Shown here piece after piece: positions 52,538 through 61,781 of a DNA stretch of 64,000 nucleotides. Made by a program: the position numbers and the translations under genes. The DNA comes from Candidatus Tokpelaia sp. JSC189 (GTDB lineage Bacteria; Pseudomonadota; Alphaproteobacteria; Rhizobiales; Rhizobiaceae), in contig QENA01000034.1 of the NCBI GenBank assembly GCA_003331045.1, forward strand, positions 62,001 to 126,000. Reading direction: 5' to 3'. The notes beneath the pieces are model-generated. The model ran no database searches, was not told where the DNA came from, and saw only the letters and a list, made by a program, of their open reading frames with translations. Positions within the stretch are counted from its first letter, which is position 1, and each line of letters begins with the position of its first letter.

Positions 52538-55188
52538 GAGTTTCCGAATATGAGCGTGATAAAGAAGCGCGCCCTTCTCATCGGCAGGACATTGATATCC
52601 ATGTTTCAGCGGAGGCCTTCGGGGCGGGCATTGGGCGTGGTCTTGTCCATCTGGGTGCTGGGATGGAGGAAATAGCGCAAGCCAGTGCCAGAATGCAGGC
52701 GCTTGAGGATGAGAGCAAGGCAAGAGAAGCGAGGAATGCCTATATTCGCTCCAAGGATATATTGCTTTATGGTGACACAGACACGAGCGGTTATACGGTC
52801 AGTGAGGGGCGATCGGCCATTGACGGCTTTGCGGCTTATAAAAAGGGACTAATGAATCTCAAGCGCCAACATGGGGCGAATCTGACGCCTGCACAGCGCA
52901 AATTGTTTGAACAGGCGGTCGAGCCTTTGGAAATTGACGCAACAAAAACAGCTCTTATCCATAAAGGCACAGCTCTCAAATCCTATATTGTAGAACAGGC
53001 AAAAGCCGGTGCGGAGAATTTTAAAACCCAAGCGGTGCGCGCTCATAACAATCCCCAATTATGGCAAAAATATACAAAGGCTGGATTATCTGAACTGGAT
53101 ACGCTTTCTCAAAGGCTTGGGTGGAGTGAACAGATGCGCTTTTCTGCCGAGCGGGAATTTTTGTCAAATACACACAAGCTAACCGCGCTTGAAATTTCCA
53201 GTCATGACCCGGTGGCAGCCCTTGATTACGTGGTTAGAAACAGACATGCATTCTCGCCCTCCGATCATATTACGCTCATGGGGGATCTGGCAAAAACTGT
53301 TGTCCCTATCGCAACACGCGATGCCATAGAACAAAGAAAACACAACCCGGTTTCCTCAATTGAGGCAATTGTCAAGCAGATTATCAAGGTTGAAAGTGGG
53401 GCTAAAACAGATAGCAAGGCCCAGAATTCGGATGCATCATCTGCCGGACAGTTCACTGATACGATATGGCTTGCCATAATTGGCAGGCATCGGCCTGACC
53501 TTACTGAGGGACGATCAAAAGCGCAGATCCTTTCTCTCAAGACGAATGCAGCCCTCTCGCGTGAAATGACACGCCGCTATGCAGAAGACAATATAGCCGC
53601 CCTTCGCGCCTCTGGTATTGTGCCAACAGGAGCCAATCTTTATGCAGCGCATTTTTTGGGGCCCGCAGGGGCAAAGGCTGTTCTTTTGTCTTCTGATGAA
53701 CGCATGCTATCTGACATAGTTCCCCAAGCTGTCATGGAAGCAAACTCCTTTCTGAATGGAAAAGATGTCAGCTGGTTCAAATTATGGATGCAGGGAAAAA
53801 TGGCCGATTCCATGACCAACACAATGCGCTTTTCGAAGGATATAGAAAATTTACTCTCGCAGTTGCCGCACAATTATGCGAGCCGTATCCGCGAGAGTGC
53901 GGCGGTTGGTATGATCAATTTTGATACGCAACAAGCGGCCGCTTCAAGTGCGCAAAAGACAAATCTCAAAGAACATTATCAATTGCGTCTGGCGCAAAAA
54001 GATATGACGTTATCGCGTGATGAAATTCTGTGCGACCCTATTTTGGACGATGGCGACAAAGCACAACTCCTCACGGCATGGCAGACAAAATTTAATGATG
54101 ACCTCTCTATCGCTCAAGCGTTAAGTTCTTTCAGCCAGGGAGAGCGGCTTTTCCTTGATCCTTACAGTGCGGCCAGTCACAAGCTGGTTGATGGTCTGTG
54201 GGATAGGATCACCACAACGCTTGAGCATGAACAGCTCGCCCCCACCCTGATGCGTCTGGTGCTGGAGACAGGTCTTGTTCCTCAAGCAGTCATGCACACC
54301 ATTCGCGCCGGTCTGGAAAGCACAAACCAGGACAGCATGGCGCAGGCAGCAACGATGGCGTTGCAGTTGTATGATATCGATCCTGCGGCTTTGGGAAGAC
54401 GTGATGGTGGAAACAAAATCCGTAATGACGCTGTTACCTTTTCGCATTTGACAAAGACGATTGGCCTATCGCAACAAAAAGCTGCACAGCGCATGATTGA
54501 CAGGCGTAACCCCGATGGGAGGGCCGCCCGCAAAGCCTTGATGGAGACCAAAGCGACCAAAGACTGGATTGCATCGTCGGCAAGCAAGAATAATGTCCGT
54601 GATATTTTTGATAAAGGATGGTTCGCCTTTGACCCTGAGTTAGGACGTACGCCATTGCAAAGTGCTGTCATGGTGGGGGAATATCGTTCCATTCTGGAGG
54701 AAAGCCTCTATGAGAGTGCGGGCGATAAAGGAGAGGCTTTAGCCTTAGCAGATGACCGTTTCAAGCGCATCTATGGTGTCTCACAATTCATGAAAGATGG
54801 AACAGATTACGTCTATCGCTTGCCCCCTGAAGTGACCTACCCCTTGGGCACCGATGGAAGTCACACTTATATCCGTGACCAGATCATAGAGGCGCTGAAA
54901 GAAGAAGGCATAAAAACAGAGAGATTCTATCTGATGCCGGATACCAAGACAGAGGAGGATTTTCATGCCGGCCGCCCTGCCCGTTACAAATTATGGTACA
55001 TGTCGAACGAAGATGGTGTCATGCAAGAATTTCCCCGTTATTTCTTTGCCACACCACCGACAAAGGAAGAAATCGAGGCGGTCAAAGGACAACATTTGGA
55101 AAAGGAGCGCGATAAGAAGATGGAATGGGAAGTTGAGCGAAGACGGATCATAAAGGAAATGCACAATAATCCTATACTGGTGCGATGA
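52534..55188 (+). CDS. internal virion protein with lytic transglycosylase domain
   Basis: Predicted 884 residues from GTG 52534, which overlaps the preceding TGA; an in-frame ATG at 52459 would lie deep inside the upstream gene. A lysozyme-like SLT domain lies at about 276-372, with the probable catalytic Glu near 287 (IIKVESGAKTDSKAQNSDAS, SAGQFTDTIW) and LYAAHFLGPAGAKAVL. The remainder is helical and glutamine-rich. It probably combines roles of T7 gp15/gp16: local peptidoglycan cleavage and formation of the DNA ejection channel. Confidence 0.82.
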   Translation: MRVSEYERDKEARPSHRQDIDIHVSAEAFGAGIGRGLVHLGAGMEEIAQASARMQALEDESKAREARNAYIRSKDILLYGDTDTSGYTVSEGRSAIDGFAAYKKGLMNLKRQHGANLTPAQRKLFEQAVEPLEIDATKTALIHKGTALKSYIVEQAKAGAENFKTQAVRAHNNPQLWQKYTKAGLSELDTLSQRLGWSEQMRFSAEREFLSNTHKLTALEISSHDPVAALDYVVRNRHAFSPSDHITLMGDLAKTVVPIATRDAIEQRKHNPVSSIEAIVKQIIKVESGAKTDSKAQNSDASSAGQFTDTIWLAIIGRHRPDLTEGRSKAQILSLKTNAALSREMTRRYAEDNIAALRASGIVPTGANLYAAHFLGPAGAKAVLLSSDERMLSDIVPQAVMEANSFLNGKDVSWFKLWMQGKMADSMTNTMRFSKDIENLLSQLPHNYASRIRESAAVGMINFDTQQAAASSAQKTNLKEHYQLRLAQKDMTLSRDEILCDPILDDGDKAQLLTAWQTKFNDDLSIAQALSSFSQGERLFLDPYSAASHKLVDGLWDRITTTLEHEQLAPTLMRLVLETGLVPQAVMHTIRAGLESTNQDSMAQAATMALQLYDIDPAALGRRDGGNKIRNDAVTFSHLTKTIGLSQQKAAQRMIDRRNPDGRAARKALMETKATKDWIASSASKNNVRDIFDKGWFAFDPELGRTPLQSAVMVGEYRSILEESLYESAGDKGEALALADDRFKRIYGVSQFMKDGTDYVYRLPPEVTYPLGTDGSHTYIRDQIIEALKEEGIKTERFYLMPDTKTEEDFHAGRPARYKLWYMSNEDGVMQEFPRYFFATPPTKEEIEAVKGQHLEKERDKKMEWEVERRRIIKEMHNNPILVR

Positions 55189-55409
55189 GGGGACTCTCAT
55201 GCTCTTGACTTGTATTGTTGCGGCTTTGAATTTTTGTTTTGGGAATTGCTTATATGGGTCAAGCCACATTTTCGCACGTGCATTCTCTCTCAATGGAGAG
55301 ACTATAATAGTGAGCATTTTACTGTGTCCTTTTGCTACCCCGCCATCTTAAAGCGGTATCAATCACCTTAATTCAACGCGCGCGCAATAAATCTGATGGG
55401 AAATAAGCC
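55189..55409 (+). promoter_or_regulatory. only sizeable gap in the late operon; possible promoter/operator
   Basis: This 220-base gap is unusual in a cassette of overlapping genes. A consensus TATAAT lies at 55303-55308. A 6-bp hairpin (TCTCTC-AATG-GAGAGA, 55286-55301) lies immediately before it. The -35 region is poor. The near-palindrome TGAGGGGACTCTCA lies at 55186-55199. A late internal promoter or RNA processing site is possible. Confidence 0.3.
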
Positions 55410-58400
55410 ATGCCTTTTGCCGGTTCTATCGAACACGTTCCTTTAGAAGAATTGCGTTGGGGAGCGCCGCCTGCCCCTGAGCCGACATTTATGCGCTCTC
55501 TCAAAGCGGCCTTTCGGCAGGATAATATTGTTGGTTCTATTTTAGCTTCAGAAAATCTGGCGGTGCCACGCTCCGACGCCTTCCACCATATCGACCGCAG
55601 CTATAATGTCTTTAATGATATTGAAGGCTATGAGCACCATGCCAAGCGTTTTACCCATGTCTTTAACGCCAAAGCGGCGCAAGTCATGAAGACGCAGATT
55701 GATATGGAGGAGAAAGACCGGCGTGTTCTGGAGGCTTCAGGCTTTGTGAGAGCTTTGCTGACAAGAGGGACAGCCATGATTCTGGATCCGACTCTCTTCA
55801 TTCCAGGTGGAGCTATTATGAAAGGTGAAAGGCTTGGTCAGGCAGCCCTCAAGAGCGCTTTGCGTGTGGGTGCAGGCACTGGCGCCATCGAGGCAGCACA
55901 CGAGGCAGGTCTTCATGCGACGCAGGAGCTGCGCACGGGAGAGACAAGCCTGTTGAATATTGGTGGCGCAGCTATCCTTGGTGCTCTTTTAGGGGGAGGA
56001 GCCAGTGCCGTCATGACTATGGCCGAGCGACGCCAGATGGCAAAAGTTCTCAAAGAGGCAATAAAAGAAGGGTTTGACGCTGAAGCCCAAGCCCTTCATG
56101 ATGAAATCCACCATGTTTCTTCGCCGCAAAGTTTAGGTGCCGCAGTGGCCCCGAAAGCAACCTTGGAAGATTTTTCTATTGCAGGCAATGCGGCCTCAAA
56201 AGTGGCCAAAGCAACAGCGCAGATGAATCCCTTGCTGCGCACGCTGCAAAGCCCCTCGGTTCTTGTACGCGATATAGCTTCGCAAATGATGGAAACGCCT
56301 ATCTATTTAAAGAAGAATATGCACGGGTTTGGTGATATGGCCGCCGAGACCGCTATGCATGAATATACACGCGGACGTCTGGCCCAGGTTTTGCAAAAAC
56401 AGAAGGATCTCTGGCTTGAGACACGCAAGGCTGGCGATATATTGACGCAAAAAGAATTCAACGAGGCGGTTGGTCGTGCCCTGCGCCGCCTTGATGCAAG
56501 TGAAATTCCCGGCGTGGAAGAAGCGGCAAAAGTGTGGCGCAAACAGATATTTGACCCCCTCAAAGAGCGTGCGATCAAGGCGAGATTGTTGCCTGAAGAT
56601 GTTCATGTTAGCACAGCAGCGAGTTATTTCAGCCGTATGTGGTCGAGGCCTGCCCTGGAAGCGAATGAAACAAAATTCCGTAAAATCGTTAAAGATTGGC
56701 TCTCTGATGAAATCGCTGTTGCAGAAAGAAAAGAGGAGGCACGTCTTGCAAAAGGCGAGACGCAAGAACAGACCTTTAATTTTGTTTCTGATGAAGATCG
56801 TGACAACTATATTGACACCATTATCAGCGATATCTGGGCGAAACTGACCGGACGCGATCATGCCCAAGCTTTTGAATCACCTTTTGTTGTCAGCAAAAGA
56901 GGGCCCCTCAAAGAGCGGACATTCCATATTCCCGATTATCTTGTGGAAGAGTTTCTAGAGCATGATGTTGAGCTGGTTGGGCGGCGTTATGCCCGTATCA
57001 TGGCTGGCGATATTGAGCTGGCGCAGCGTTTTGGTTCGGCCGATATGCGCAATACCTTGAAAAATGTCGTTCGTGACTATGAGGAAATGCGCCAGAAAAT
57101 TTATACCGATGCAACGCTCACAGAAGCTTTAAAAGCCAAATCGGTCAAAGCACTCAATAAGCGGGAAAGAGCCGATATTCGCGATCTCACAGCAGTGCGT
57201 GATATTTTGCGCGGACAATACAGGCCAGAAATTCAGCACACAACAGCTGCCAGACTTCACAACGCTGCTGGTAGCTTCAACTATATGCGAGCACTTGGTG
57301 GTATGCTCATCTCTTCGCTTAGTGATGTTGTGCGCCCTGCGATGGTTCACGGACTGAGCGCCTATATGCGTGATGGCCTCATTCCACTGATCAGGCGTGT
57401 CAAGGCTGTTAAAATGTCGGTTGAGGAAGCTAAGATGGCGGGAGCTATCTCAGAAAAAATCCTGGCTTCGCGCATGGCAACTTTAGCGGAAATTACTGAT
57501 CCTTATGCGGTTGGCTCACCGTTCGAGCATTTTCTGCGCAATGCAGCATCAGGCTTTACGCGCATGACCGGCATTTTACACTGGAATGATTTTCAAAAAT
57601 CTTTAAGTGCGACGATGACACAAAACCGGATTTTGAGAAATGCCGAAGCGGCGGCGACAAAAGGCTTTGATGCTCTATCCCCATCAGAAAAAGCCTATAT
57701 GGGCTTTCTTGGATTGGGACACGGACGCGCAGAATATTTGGGAAAAATGTTTAAATCCCATGGTGAAACAGAAGGTGGTATTCTTGTTGCCAATACGCAG
57801 AAATGGGGCAGCGATGAGATAGCAGATATAATTCGCCGGGCCTATCGCGGCGCCATCAACAAGGATGTTGATAGTATCATTGTCACCAAAGGGGTTGGCG
57901 ATGTACCCCTCTTCATGAATACACCAACCGGTCGACTTATCGGGCAGTTTAAAAGCTTTGCTCTTGCCTCTAACCAGCGTGTTCTCATGCGTGGTCTTCA
58001 GGAAGACAAGACCCGTTTCATTGGCGGTATTCTTGGCATGACAGTGATTGGTGCGTTTACCTATGCGCTCAAACAGATGGAAAGCGGGCGCGAGGTTTCG
58101 GACAATCCCGGAACATGGGTTGCTGAAGGATTGGATCGCTCTGGTATATTCTCTGTTGCCTTTGAAATCAACAATGTGCTTGAGAAATTCGGCTATTTGG
58201 GGCTTTATCAGGCTATGGCGGCGCCTTTTCGGGATAAGGAGCAGAGGACGTCTGCCAGCCGCTATGCGGTGCGATCCAATGTTGGCTCACTGCTTGGCCC
58301 CGGCTTTGGCGGCGTGAGCGATATGGCAACACTTCTGGGGCTTCCATGGCGCGAGATGGGTGCCAGTGACATTGAGGCAATGCGCCGCCTCACCCCGTTT

Positions 58401-58472
58401 GCCAGTCTCCCCTATTTTCGCTGGTTTATTGATGGGATGGTCATGCCAGAATTGAAAGACCGTATAAAATAA
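55410..58472 (+). CDS. large internal virion / DNA ejection protein
   Basis: A 1020-residue product at the T7 gp16 position. The N-terminus is MPFAGSIEHVPLEELRWG. Hydrophobic glycine-rich stretches around residues 125-215 (AMILDPTLFIPGGAIM, ILGALLGGGASAVM) could contact membrane. The remainder is helical and charged, ending with GRLIGQFKSFALASNQRVLM, ISSLSD-type and LTPFASLPYFRWFID segments common in phage ejection proteins. GGGAAA lies about 6 bases before the ATG. No catalytic motif was recognised. Confidence 0.78.
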   Translation: MPFAGSIEHVPLEELRWGAPPAPEPTFMRSLKAAFRQDNIVGSILASENLAVPRSDAFHHIDRSYNVFNDIEGYEHHAKRFTHVFNAKAAQVMKTQIDMEEKDRRVLEASGFVRALLTRGTAMILDPTLFIPGGAIMKGERLGQAALKSALRVGAGTGAIEAAHEAGLHATQELRTGETSLLNIGGAAILGALLGGGASAVMTMAERRQMAKVLKEAIKEGFDAEAQALHDEIHHVSSPQSLGAAVAPKATLEDFSIAGNAASKVAKATAQMNPLLRTLQSPSVLVRDIASQMMETPIYLKKNMHGFGDMAAETAMHEYTRGRLAQVLQKQKDLWLETRKAGDILTQKEFNEAVGRALRRLDASEIPGVEEAAKVWRKQIFDPLKERAIKARLLPEDVHVSTAASYFSRMWSRPALEANETKFRKIVKDWLSDEIAVAERKEEARLAKGETQEQTFNFVSDEDRDNYIDTIISDIWAKLTGRDHAQAFESPFVVSKRGPLKERTFHIPDYLVEEFLEHDVELVGRRYARIMAGDIELAQRFGSADMRNTLKNVVRDYEEMRQKIYTDATLTEALKAKSVKALNKRERADIRDLTAVRDILRGQYRPEIQHTTAARLHNAAGSFNYMRALGGMLISSLSDVVRPAMVHGLSAYMRDGLIPLIRRVKAVKMSVEEAKMAGAISEKILASRMATLAEITDPYAVGSPFEHFLRNAASGFTRMTGILHWNDFQKSLSATMTQNRILRNAEAAATKGFDALSPSEKAYMGFLGLGHGRAEYLGKMFKSHGETEGGILVANTQKWGSDEIADIIRRAYRGAINKDVDSIIVTKGVGDVPLFMNTPTGRLIGQFKSFALASNQRVLMRGLQEDKTRFIGGILGMTVIGAFTYALKQMESGREVSDNPGTWVAEGLDRSGIFSVAFEINNVLEKFGYLGLYQAMAAPFRDKEQRTSASRYAVRSNVGSLLGPGFGGVSDMATLLGLPWREMGASDIEAMRRLTPFASLPYFRWFIDGMVMPELKDRIK

Positions 58473-58537
58473 TCCTCATCCTCATGAGAGACTCTCAACT
58501 GTCCTACGGTAGTCCTGTCATAAAACAGAGAGAGTTG

Positions 58538-59731
58538 ATGACAGTTTCCCCAACGCCGGCACGATCCGGCCCCTATTTCGGCAATGGTGTGACAAAAACT
58601 TTTGACTTTGGGTTTTGTGTCTTTAAAGGCGATCATCTAAAAGTGATCCGGATCATCAATAATGATTACGAAATTGTCAATCCTGGACACTACAGCGTTT
58701 TCATTTCCCCCGATACACAAAGTGGCACGATCACATTTACGACAGCACCATCTATAGGTGAACAGATTACAATTTTGCGCAATGCCCCGTTCCAACAGGA
58801 TCTCAATTTGCAAAATCAGGGGGCCTATTATGCGGAGGATGTGGAGAGGGCTTTTGACCTTGCCACCATGCGCGATCAACAATTATGCGAGGAACTGAAC
58901 CGGACGGTGAAAGCGCCGGCGGGTTTTGAGGGTGTCAGTCTTGATCAGCTGACAGTCAAGATCATACGCCTAAGCCAAAGCGCTGATAATATTGATACGC
59001 TTGCGCCGATTACAAACGCTATCGACACGGTCTCCTCTGTGGCGTCTGACATCGTGAGTGTTGCCGATATTGCTCCACAAGTCCCCGCCATTCTCGATGC
59101 GCATCAATGGGCGCATCAATGGGCAAGCGCACCGGTAGAACATCTCGTCGATGATGATATAAACCCGATCGGTTTTTCCGCCTATCACTGGGCGCAAAAA
59201 GCACAGACAATTGTCGGCTTGGATCCCAATACCAAGCTTGACAAAAGTGGGGGTACCATCACCGGCGATTTGACCATTGATGGCTCTTTGAGAGCGCCAA
59301 ATATCTACACAAAAACCCAATCTGATGACCATTTTTTATCCTTATTAGGTGGTGGCAGTGTGAGCGGCGATGTAGAGATTTGGGGCACTCTCACGACATT
59401 CTGGGATCTTCGTGTAGGTATGTCAGCTGCCCTTCAATTGAATGGTGATGTCAAGGGCTCTGTGTGGCAGCAATGGGGGCATCAATGGGCATTCCCCGCC
59501 ATTCATGATCGCATCGAAGACCGCATCAATGTAAGATGTGTCACTGATGTCAGGTTGGCGGGAGAATGGGCCTCAGGTGGAAACCCGTGGCATGGGAACC
59601 GATACGCCCCTGCGGGCTATGTCCTTATTGCTCTCTATAAAAATGGAAAACACAATGTTGAGGCTGGCATATTCAAACAGCTTCAGATCAACATTCCCAA
59701 TATTGGCTGGCGGGCTGTGGCCAATGCGTGA
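58538..59731 (+). CDS. tail fibre protein with T7-type N-terminal domain
   Basis: Receptor-binding fibre of about 397 residues from ATG 58538; an in-frame ATG at 58484 has no ribosome binding site. The N-terminus PYFGNGVTKTFDFGFCVFKG, then VNPGHYSVF, GTITFTTAPSIGEQITILR and YYAEDVERAFDLATMRDQQL, is the T7 tail-fibre attachment domain. KLDKSGGTITGDLTIDGS is a common fibre motif. HQWA/HQWG repeats occur at two places. The C-terminal PAGYVLIALYKNG domain resembles fibre tips. Confidence 0.88.
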   Translation: MTVSPTPARSGPYFGNGVTKTFDFGFCVFKGDHLKVIRIINNDYEIVNPGHYSVFISPDTQSGTITFTTAPSIGEQITILRNAPFQQDLNLQNQGAYYAEDVERAFDLATMRDQQLCEELNRTVKAPAGFEGVSLDQLTVKIIRLSQSADNIDTLAPITNAIDTVSSVASDIVSVADIAPQVPAILDAHQWAHQWASAPVEHLVDDDINPIGFSAYHWAQKAQTIVGLDPNTKLDKSGGTITGDLTIDGSLRAPNIYTKTQSDDHFLSLLGGGSVSGDVEIWGTLTTFWDLRVGMSAALQLNGDVKGSVWQQWGHQWAFPAIHDRIEDRINVRCVTDVRLAGEWASGGNPWHGNRYAPAGYVLIALYKNGKHNVEAGIFKQLQINIPNIGWRAVANA

Positions 59732-59766
59732 AGACAGGGGAAAAATCGATAAAAGGAGGGCTTATC

Positions 59767-60342
59767 ATGAAGAATTTCGGCATATTCACAGCCTCACAAG
59801 AAGAGATCACTGTCAATGGCGAGACCTATAAGGACATCATTTTTCTGCGCAATGCAAAAGGCGATGATCTCGTGAGTGTTCTCAAATCCAATCCCCATCC
59901 TTTCTATATTGCTGTGGATGAGACAGGCAAGGTATGTTCCATGCAAAGAGATCCGGAACAAATTCAGATACCCAATCATGAAATCATCGGGATTGATCAG
60001 GATTTCGGCTATGGTGACGAATGCTCTATCTATGGAGCACTCTTTGATGGTGTGGAAATTGTTGCACCCCCTGTTCCCTTTCCTGAACTGAGTGCACGCC
60101 AATTCTGGCATGCAGTCCTTGTGATTGGCATCAGGCAAGATGAAGTGGAAACGTCGATTTCTACCCCCAATGATCCCCTTTATATTGAAGACGAGGCAGA
60201 GCGGTTGGCTGTTCTGATTGATATTCGCAATGCCACATTATTCCGGCGGGATGATTGGCTTGTCGATGGACTGACACAAGCACACAATATTCCCAAAGAG
60301 CATATGGATACGCTCTGGATATGGTCTGGACATATCGAATAG
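59767..60342 (+). CDS. hypothetical protein downstream of the tail fibre
   Basis: A product of 191 residues from ATG 59767, with AAAAGGAGG 7 bases upstream, one of the best ribosome binding sites in the cassette. N-terminal FGIFTASQEEITVNGETYKD precedes an unknown middle. The C-terminal part ARQFWHAVLVIGIRQDEVET, then ATLFRRDDWLVDGLTQAHNI, resembles short helical segments found in phage tail-fibre accessory proteins. It may be a fibre chaperone or an additional fibre component; the function is not established. Confidence 0.7.
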   Translation: MKNFGIFTASQEEITVNGETYKDIIFLRNAKGDDLVSVLKSNPHPFYIAVDETGKVCSMQRDPEQIQIPNHEIIGIDQDFGYGDECSIYGALFDGVEIVAPPVPFPELSARQFWHAVLVIGIRQDEVETSISTPNDPLYIEDEAERLAVLIDIRNATLFRRDDWLVDGLTQAHNIPKEHMDTLWIWSGHIE

Positions 60343-60350
60343 GCGATAAG

Positions 60351-60494
60351 ATGACAGGGATACCTCCTACCCAGAGATTTTTAATGATGGGAAGAGCAGC
60401 GGGCAAGGAACTGGAAAACCAGGACTATTTCTCTTCCCTTATCCTCAAGGCGGCCTTTCACGGGGCCTCAGGGGCGCCGGGAAGTTTAATATGA
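60351..60494 (+). CDS. small hypothetical phage protein
   Basis: A 47-residue frame beginning MTGIPPTQRFLMMGRAAGKE and ending GASGAPGSLI. AGG lies 8 bases before the ATG. It begins 8 bases after the previous stop, and its own stop overlaps the KilA-N start by 4 bases (ATGA). That tight packing supports translation. No family was recognised. Confidence 0.5.
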   Translation: MTGIPPTQRFLMMGRAAGKELENQDYFSSLILKAAFHGASGAPGSLI

Positions 60495-61274
60495 CCAAGT
60501 TAACGAAAATACCAGCTCTTACCTACAATGGCCTTCTCATTCATGAGAAAGGTGAAAAACTGTGTCTTACAGATATGTGGAGAGCAGCAGGCTCAAATGA
60601 AACGCAACGACCCAATGATTGGTTGAATCAGGAGGGAACAAAAACCTTTGTTGAGTATTTGGCAGAAAATCTCAATGCCAGTAAAAATGGCAATGAAGTA
60701 ATTCAAACAGTTAGAGGCGGGAAAAATCCGGGCACATTGGCAGATAGCCTTGACTTACGCGAAATATCTCTCACCTGAATTCCACATGTGGTGCAATCAG
60801 GTTGTCCGGTCATACATGGAAGGCAAGTTTGAAACAAAACAAATAGGCCTGACTGATTATGACAAATCGATTATTGGCAATATGATTAAAAATTGTGCGG
60901 GTGTGGTTATTCGGGAAGAACTGTTGAACTTTCTCCCTGCCCTTATTGAACCAATGGTGCAAGCCAGATTTGCAGAAAGCAATTTCCTAATCCGGCATGG
61001 AAAGACTGCGGGTCAAATCTGGAAAGCCAATAATCTGCCACGACTGAAAAACGCTTTCCTTTGGCTTGGTAATCGCTTGCAGGAAATGGGATGCAGCATC
61101 GAGAATAACGGACGCGCTGATTTTGGTACGAATGAGGCGCGTCTTTTCGATCCTGATAAATCGACACTCTGTTTGCGCAATGGATTGCTTCATAGAGCAA
61201 AAGTTTATGCCAGTCAAAGACAAGGCCAAGGGAATCTAGGGCCAAGGGAATCTAGGGCTTGTGGCCACAAATAA
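60491..61274 (+). pseudogene. KilA-N antirepressor, frameshifted
   Basis: The first part (60491-60778) is a KilA-N domain: LTYNGLLIHEKGEKLCLTDM, MWRAAGSNETQRPNDWL, VRGGKNPGT. The expected continuation HWQIALTYAKYLSPEFHMW is in another frame from 60735. About eight bases seem to be missing around 60734, since homologues read GT-aromatic-Ala-HWQIAL. The downstream part has GKTAGQIWKANNLPRLKNAF, LGNRLQEMGCSIENNGRADF and ARLFDPDKST, an antirepressor C-terminal domain. A second lesion, a 16-bp duplication, alters the last residues. Intact forms act as phage antirepressors or DNA-binding regulators. Confidence 0.83.
61225..61256 (+). repeat. 16-bp perfect tandem duplication
   Basis: GGCCAAGGGAATCTAG occurs twice in succession (61225-61240, 61241-61256) at the end of the KilA-N gene. 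Removing one copy restores an ending QGQGNLGLVATNN and a stop. The current frame instead ends GPRESRACGHK. It is a second slippage-type mutation in the same gene. Confidence 0.88.
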
Positions 61275-61346
61275 CTGACTTTTTTTGCAAATAATTGGTT
61301 CCCCGCGATGAAAGCGGAGCTCCTTTGAATGGAGACAAGATAAGGC

Positions 61347-61781
61347 ATGCGCCCGATAAATGAAATTCTTATACATTGCTCGGCGACAGCGGAGGGGAAG
61401 GATTTTGACGCCCATGATATTGACCGTTGGCATCGAGAACGCGGATGGGATGGTATTGGCTATCACTTTGTGGTTTTGTGCAATGGAGAGATTGAGAGTG
61501 GGCGTCCCATTGAAAAGATAGGTGCCCATACACGAGGCCACAATGCAGATTCCATTGGTATTTGCTATATTGGGGGACTTGCGCGCATTGGCAAAGAGCC
61601 AAAGGATACACGCACGCCTATTCAGAAAACCGCCCTGGCATGCCTGTGCAAGGATCTTTTGAAAAAGTATCCATCCATCAAAAAAATATCCGGTCACAAT
61701 GAATATGCTGCCAAGGCATGCCCCTCCTTTGAGGTTCAGACTGACCCTTTATTGAGTGAAATCATGGGAGCACTTGAATAA
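61347..61781 (+). CDS. endolysin, N-acetylmuramoyl-L-alanine amidase (T7 lysozyme-like)
   Basis: Zn-dependent amidase that cleaves the bond between MurNAc and the peptide stem. The 144-residue product matches T7 lysozyme (about 150). Zn ligands are His10 (ILIHCSAT), His117 and Cys125 (SGHNEYAAKACPSF). The catalytic Tyr39 (GIGYHFVV) and Lys123 are in place. No signal peptide is present, so release depends on the holin. The stop overlaps the next gene by 1 base (TAATG). Confidence 0.93.
   Translation: MRPINEILIHCSATAEGKDFDAHDIDRWHRERGWDGIGYHFVVLCNGEIESGRPIEKIGAHTRGHNADSIGICYIGGLARIGKEPKDTRTPIQKTALACLCKDLLKKYPSIKKISGHNEYAAKACPSFEVQTDPLLSEIMGALE

Noticed and set aside
60700..60780. Programmed ribosomal frameshift joining the two KilA-N frames
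   Set aside because: No slippery heptamer or downstream structure is evident, and residues expected from homologues are missing at the junction, which fits a deletion better.
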